Assembly: GCA_033763655.1 (NCBI GenBank)
Contig: JANRKD010000027.1
Span: 67,489-131,488 of the forward strand
Length of the DNA: 64,000 nt
Source of the DNA: QFOX01 sp033763655
GTDB lineage: Bacteria; Pseudomonadota; Alphaproteobacteria; Rickettsiales; UBA3002
Direction of reading: 5' to 3'
The notes beneath the pieces were generated by a model, which was not told where the DNA came from, did no database searches, and worked only from the letters and a program-made list of their open reading frames with translations. The position numbers were made by a program, and so were the translations under genes. Below are positions 59,573 to 64,000 of this stretch, piece by piece. Positions within the stretch are counted from its first letter, which is position 1; each line of letters opens with the position of its first letter.

Positions 59573-62197
59573 GTGAGTAAAGCAAGCACATCGAAAACCA
59601 TAACGCACGCCCCACGCGCGAGCGCGGCGGCATTTGCGCACTATTGTGCGGCGCGTGAGGCGGCACACGCACAGTTTATGCAGAACCATCGTATCCAGCC
59701 GCTCTGGCGCGCGCTGACGCGGGCGACGGATAACCTGCTGGCGCAGGTGGCGCAGGGGGCGGGGGTAACCCTCATTGCGGTCGGCGGGTATGGGCGCAGC
59801 GAAATGTTCCCCTTCTCGGATGTGGATGTGTTGCTGCTGGTGCCTGAAGGGGCGGCAGGCACGCACGATGCCGTCGTCGCCGAAGTGCTGCAGCATCTGT
59901 GGGATATGCATATCCCGGTCAGCCACGCCACCCGCACGCCGGAGGAAGCCATCGCCTGCGCACGGGGGGATGCGAGCATTACCGCCGCGCTGATGGATGC
60001 ACGCTATGTTGCGGGCAATCGCGCCGCTTACCTTGCACTCAAAAAACACCTCCGCCGCGAAATTATTGGCCAGCACCCGCGCGCCTTCGTCGCGGCTAAA
60101 CTCAGCGAGCGCGACCGCCGCCATGCCCGGTGGGGGGATTCGCGGTTTATGCTCGAACCCAACATCAAGGAAGGTAAAGGCGGCCTGCGCGACCTGCAGA
60201 CCCTGACCTGGCTGGCACGCTATTGTTACCGCATCAGCAAGGCCGCCGAACTGGTGCGCGAGGATCTGCTCAGCGAGCAGGAATGGCGGCATTACCGCGA
60301 AGCCTATCTGTTTTTCTCGACCGTGCGCGCCCATATGCACGCGCTGCGTGGCCGTGCGGATGAGCGGCTGACCTTCGACCTGCAGACCCATATTGCGCAG
60401 GCGCTCTCGTTCCCTGGGGCCAGCGCGCAGGAAAAAGCCGAGAAATTCATGCTGCGCTATTTCCAGTATGCGCGCGAAGTGGGGGCGCTGACCCGCATTT
60501 TCTGCGCGGTGCTGGAGGAGGAAAATCTGCGCACGCTGCCGGCGGCGGCGTTGCCGCAAAGCGCCGGAAAAAATCTCGCCGCCGGATTTGTACTCGATGC
60601 GGGCAGGCTGCGCTTCGATGCCGGGGTGGACCTCGCCGCGACACCGACCCTTGCGGTGGCGCTGTTTCGCGAGGCGCAGCAGCAGGGCTTCGATATTCAC
60701 CCGCGCGCGCAGTTGGCGATTGCCCGTGCCTTGCCATTGATAGCGCGGCAATTGCCGTTTGAAGGGCCGGCCAATCGCCTGTTCCTCGACCTGCTGCTGT
60801 TTGCCAAAGCGCCGGAGGTGGCGCTGCGGCGGATGAGCGACATGGGCGTGCTGGGCGCGCTGATTCCGGAGTTTGGCCGCATCACCGGCATGATGCAATA
60901 TGACGGCTACCACACTTATACGGTCGATGAACATACGCTGGTGGCTATCGGCAACCTCGCCACCATCGAGAGCGGCGCCTGGGAAAAAGATATGCCACTG
61001 GCGACCAGCGTCGCCCGTGAAATTACCGACCGCGCGCCGCTCTATCTGGCGATGCTGTGCCACGATCTGGCCAAGGGCACGGGCGGGCAGCATGCCGAAA
61101 AAGGCGAAGCCATCGTCGCGCGGATTGCCGGACGGCTGGGCCTGAGTGCCGCGCAGGCGCATCTGGCAGGGTGGCTGGTGAAGCACCATCTGGTGCTTAG
61201 CGAAACCGCCTTCAAGCGCGACCTCGACGACGCCAAAACCATCGAGGATTTTATCGGCCTCGTGCAATCGCCCGAGCAATTGCGACTGCTGCTGCTGCTC
61301 ACCGTCGCCGATATCCGGGCAGTCGGCCCGAAAATATGGAACCGCTGGAAAGGTGCGCTCATGCGCGATCTCTACCGCCGCGCCATGCTGGGGATGGGGG
61401 TGGGAACCGACGACGCCGCGCCGCAAACCATGGTGCAGGATGCGTTGCTGCAGGCGGTGCCGCCCACGCAGCGCGAAGCGGCGCAGCAATTCATGGAGGC
61501 CGGGGTGCCGCTCGGCTGGTGGCAACGCCCGCGCGACGAACAGCAAGCCTGCATTGCCGCCTTCGCGGCATGGCAGGCGGCCCCCACCGCGCCGGCGCTG
61601 GTGGTGACCCACGATACGTTTCGTGGCCTGAGCGAAATCACCTGCTGCATGGAATATGCGCCGACCTTGTTTCGCGATCTGGCCGGGGTGATGGCATGGA
61701 TAGGCGCGAGCATCGTTTCCGCCCGCAGCATGGTGCTGCCGCGTGGAGTGATGATTGCGACGCTCGGCATCCAGACGATTGAAGGCACCAGTTTCGCCGA
61801 GGATATGGAGCGCCTTGCGCCAATCGAGGGGTTGATTGCCAGGGCCCGCGCCGGGCAACTCGATTTCGCCGGTGAACTGCCGCGCCGCCGCCTGCTCTCG
61901 GGCGGGCGCGAGGTGGCGGTGGCGCCGCTGGTGTTCATCGACAACCAGGTGAGCGCGACGGCCAGTGTTATCGAGGTCAACGCGCGCGACCGTATCGGCC
62001 TGCTTTATGCCATGCTGGGCGCACTCGCCGATTGCCAGCTGCAGGTGATGACCGCCCATATCGCGACCTATGGCAAAAAAGCGGTCGATGTGTTTTATGT
62101 CAAAGATGCGTATGGGATAAAGATTATCCACCGCAGTAAACTCGAACAGATACAGAAGGCCCTGCTTTCAGCCTGCGAAACGCAAGGAGACGCATGA
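59573..62197 (+). CDS. glnD: Bifunctional [protein-PII] uridylyltransferase/uridylyl-removing enzyme
   Basis: GlnD senses glutamine and modifies PII proteins. The GTG at 59573 gives 874 residues; a TTG at 59537 would overlap the divergent transporter gene and is less likely. The nucleotidyltransferase motif GGYGRSEMFPFSDVD is at about residues 71-85. An HD hydrolase domain (DEHTL; MLCHDLAKGTGGQHAEKGE) and two C-terminal ACT domains (TCCMEYAPTLFRDLAGVMAW; VIEVNARDRIGLLYAMLGAL) follow. Its end overlaps cca as ATGA. Confidence 0.97.
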   Translation: MSKASTSKTITHAPRASAAAFAHYCAAREAAHAQFMQNHRIQPLWRALTRATDNLLAQVAQGAGVTLIAVGGYGRSEMFPFSDVDVLLLVPEGAAGTHDAVVAEVLQHLWDMHIPVSHATRTPEEAIACARGDASITAALMDARYVAGNRAAYLALKKHLRREIIGQHPRAFVAAKLSERDRRHARWGDSRFMLEPNIKEGKGGLRDLQTLTWLARYCYRISKAAELVREDLLSEQEWRHYREAYLFFSTVRAHMHALRGRADERLTFDLQTHIAQALSFPGASAQEKAEKFMLRYFQYAREVGALTRIFCAVLEEENLRTLPAAALPQSAGKNLAAGFVLDAGRLRFDAGVDLAATPTLAVALFREAQQQGFDIHPRAQLAIARALPLIARQLPFEGPANRLFLDLLLFAKAPEVALRRMSDMGVLGALIPEFGRITGMMQYDGYHTYTVDEHTLVAIGNLATIESGAWEKDMPLATSVAREITDRAPLYLAMLCHDLAKGTGGQHAEKGEAIVARIAGRLGLSAAQAHLAGWLVKHHLVLSETAFKRDLDDAKTIEDFIGLVQSPEQLRLLLLLTVADIRAVGPKIWNRWKGALMRDLYRRAMLGMGVGTDDAAPQTMVQDALLQAVPPTQREAAQQFMEAGVPLGWWQRPRDEQQACIAAFAAWQAAPTAPALVVTHDTFRGLSEITCCMEYAPTLFRDLAGVMAWIGASIVSARSMVLPRGVMIATLGIQTIEGTSFAEDMERLAPIEGLIARARAGQLDFAGELPRRRLLSGGREVAVAPLVFIDNQVSATASVIEVNARDRIGLLYAMLGALADCQLQVMTAHIATYGKKAVDVFYVKDAYGIKIIHRSKLEQIQKALLSACETQGDA

Positions 62198-63387
62198 GCG
62201 ATTTACCCGCATGGCTGCATGAAACAGGGGTGCAGCAATTACTGGCCGCCACGCAGCAGGCGGGCGGTGAGGCGCGCGTGGTCGGCGGGGCGGTGCGCGA
62301 TTTTCTGCGGGGGCAGGAAGGCGGCGATGTCGATATTGCCAGCACGCTTTTACCCGAACAGACGCTTGAGATTGCTGCGCAACAAAAATGGAAAGCCATC
62401 CCGACCGGCATTGCGCATGGCACGGTGACGCTGGTGCTGCCTACCCGCGTGGTCGAGGTGACGACCCTGCGCCGCGATGTGACTACCGACGGCAGGCGAG
62501 CGACGGTCGCCTTCACCGATGACTGGCGTGCGGATGCGGCGCGGCGCGATTTCACCATCAACGCCCTGAGCATGGATGCGTCCGGTCGGGTGTATGATTA
62601 TTTCGACGGGCAAGGCGACATCACGGCGCATCGGCTGCGGTTTATCGGCGATGCTGCGACCCGCATTGCCGAGGATGGTTTGCGTATCCTGCGGTTCTTC
62701 CGCTTCCTTGCGACGTTTGGCACGCCGCCTGCGGAAGACGATGCATTGGCCGCCATCGCCGAAAAGGCGGAACTTCTGGCGCAGCTTTCGGGCGAGCGTA
62801 TCGCCAACGAAATGCGCAAATTGCTCGCCGCGCACAATCCCGCCTACGCGCTGCGGCTGATGCAGCAGACAGGCGTCGCGCCGCAGGTGTTCGGGCGCGC
62901 GATTGCCCCTTCGGCGATGATTCGTTTACAACTGCTCGAAGGGCAGGCGGAGTATCAGGCGTCCGTCTGGGCGCGGGCGCTGGTGCTATTGTCCACGCCG
63001 TCGCCGACGGATGCGCAATGGCTCGCCCAACGCTGGAAACTAAGCCGCCACGAGGCGCAGCAATTGGCGCTGCTCGTGGCCTTGCCGGACTTTGCGAATG
63101 CCGCCCCCCGCCATGCCCATACGCGCCTTATTCGGTTGCATGGTGCGCCTGCGTATCTGGATTGGTTGCTGATGCAGGCGGCGCTGACCACGGGGGTTGA
63201 CATCGCCCCCTCTGTGCAACTGGCGCAGGATTTTCGGCCGCCGACTTTTCCCATCACCGCAAAGGACCTGCTCGCGCAGGGTATGAAAGAGGGTAAAGAT
63301 CTCGGCGCACGGCTGGCGCAGCTTGAGCAACGCTGGGAGGAAAGCGATTACATGCTCACGAAAGAGGCGCTCCTCAACGAAAGCTGA
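62194..63387 (+). CDS. cca: CCA tRNA nucleotidyltransferase (class II)
   Basis: The enzyme adds or repairs CCA at tRNA 3' ends. The 397 residues contain RVVGGAVRDFLRGQEGGDVDIA (nucleotidyltransferase core with the DxD), the RRDFTINALSMD motif and RFIGDAATRIAEDGLRILRFFRF. Since every tRNA in this window encodes CCA, its role here is mainly repair. It may instead be annotated as poly(A) polymerase family. Translationally coupled to glnD. Confidence 0.93.
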   Translation: MSDLPAWLHETGVQQLLAATQQAGGEARVVGGAVRDFLRGQEGGDVDIASTLLPEQTLEIAAQQKWKAIPTGIAHGTVTLVLPTRVVEVTTLRRDVTTDGRRATVAFTDDWRADAARRDFTINALSMDASGRVYDYFDGQGDITAHRLRFIGDAATRIAEDGLRILRFFRFLATFGTPPAEDDALAAIAEKAELLAQLSGERIANEMRKLLAAHNPAYALRLMQQTGVAPQVFGRAIAPSAMIRLQLLEGQAEYQASVWARALVLLSTPSPTDAQWLAQRWKLSRHEAQQLALLVALPDFANAAPRHAHTRLIRLHGAPAYLDWLLMQAALTTGVDIAPSVQLAQDFRPPTFPITAKDLLAQGMKEGKDLGARLAQLEQRWEESDYMLTKEALLNES

Positions 63388-63392
63388 AACGC

Positions 63393-64000
63393 CTACTCTT
63401 CCGCTGCGTCGGGGTTGATGTAGTTGGCGCCTTCGGGGTTCTCCTCGAGCGCGTAGCCTGCGGAACGCACCGTGCGCACGAGGTCGGGTTGTTTCCCATC
63501 GTAGTTGAGGGCTTTGCGCAGGCGGCGCACATGCACATCCACCGTACGCAACTCCACATAAATGTCGCGGCCCCAGACCGAATCCAACAGCTGCTCCCGC
63601 GAGAACACACGGCCGGGATGCTCCATCAGATGGCGCAGCAGGCCAAATTCGGTGGGCGACAAATGCACATCGGTGCCATCGCGCACCACTTTGTGTGACG
63701 TCACATCCATCGTGATGCCGGAAAACTCCAGCACCTTCTCGGACAAAGACGGGCGGATACGGCGGAACACCGCCTTGATACGGGCCACCAGCTCGCTGGG
63801 GCTGAAAGGCTTCACCATATAATCATCGGCACCGCTGTCGAGGCCGCGGATACGGTCGCCTTCCTCACCACGGGCGGAGAGCATGATAATCGGAATATTT
63901 TTGGTTTGCTGATCCCAGCGCAGTTGTTTGCACACTTCCACGCCTGTCATACCGGGCAGCATCCAGTCGAGCACGATCACGTCGGGGCTATGGTCGCGCA
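63393..64000 (-). CDS. phoB: Response regulator PhoB, 3' part (cut by window edge)
   Basis: The frame continues to the right edge of the window, so the N-terminal receiver strands are missing. The visible part has the phosphoacceptor segment VIVLDWMLPGMTGVEVCKQL, the Lys loop DDYMVKPFSPSELVARI and a C-terminal winged helix (LSPTEFGLLRHLMEHPGRVF; ELRTVDVHVRRLRKALN; VRTVRSAGYALEE). LDWMLPG and the DNA-binding domain match PhoB, the phosphate-starvation regulator. The cognate phoR is not in the window. Confidence 0.93.
   Translation of the reverse strand, partial: RDHSPDVIVLDWMLPGMTGVEVCKQLRWDQQTKNIPIIMLSARGEEGDRIRGLDSGADDYMVKPFSPSELVARIKAVFRRIRPSLSEKVLEFSGITMDVTSHKVVRDGTDVHLSPTEFGLLRHLMEHPGRVFSREQLLDSVWGRDIYVELRTVDVHVRRLRKALNYDGKQPDLVRTVRSAGYALEENPEGANYINPDAAEE

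Noticed and set aside
58742..62131. A 1129-codon open frame antisense to glnD
   Set aside because: It is the third-position shadow of a GC-rich gene; the plus strand encodes GlnD with all motifs, and the antisense product is His/Arg/Gln-rich with no domain.

Overview
The window is a GC-rich stretch of an alphaproteobacterial chromosome. Evidence for this lineage includes a DnaK promoter of the alphaproteobacterial sigma-32 type, a phasin behind PhaR-like operator sites, an L25/Ctc-type ribosomal protein next to pth, an mltA-smr pair, paired DUF2336 proteins and an initiator tRNA with the C1:A72 mismatch. Most of the sequence is chromosomal housekeeping. The genus cannot be fixed from sequence alone; a Rhodospirillales- or Micavibrio-like lineage is plausible.

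Layout. 1-3.6 kb: the 3' end of tldD, a secreted low-complexity protein and four small unknown genes. 3.6-8.8 kb: dapB, an AT-rich orphan gene, and dnaK-dnaJ behind a heat-shock promoter. 8.9-14.3 kb: a minus-strand cluster of four related type IV pilin-like proteins, the last carrying a long cysteine-rich repeat region. 14.3-25.3 kb: a CAU tRNA, murA, dcd, small unknown genes, tRNA-Thr, rplY-pth, uvrC, an SDR gene, prs and proC. 25.3-31.3 kb: a phasin gene, then a minus-strand run with overlapping stop/start codons encoding a flippase, MltA, an Smr protein and an OmpR/EnvZ-type two-component system. 31.7-34.5 kb: initiator tRNA followed by an AT-rich accessory segment (unknown protein, AlpA-like regulator, truncated primase-like gene) that ends abruptly in a truncated lpxR-like gene. 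34.8-45.4 kb: a type IV secretion locus (virB2, B4, B6, B8, B9, B10, B11, virD4) behind one predicted promoter with an overlapping inverted repeat. 45.7-64 kb: RidA, EVE protein, a membrane-fused spermidine synthase homologue, a two-subunit CoA transferase, tandem DUF2336 genes, nadK, two DMT transporters, a glycosyltransferase, a type I secretion ABC/MFP pair, glnD, cca and the 3' part of phoB.

The strongest leads are: the four-gene pilin-like family with shared motifs and a modular, recombination-prone adhesin-like member; the type IV secretion locus with an arginine in place of the Walker A lysine of VirB4 and an operator-like palindrome over its promoter; a four-copy dispersed palindrome next to gene 3' ends; and the double-truncation junction at about 33,866. 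All functional calls come from reading motifs by eye. No database search was run.
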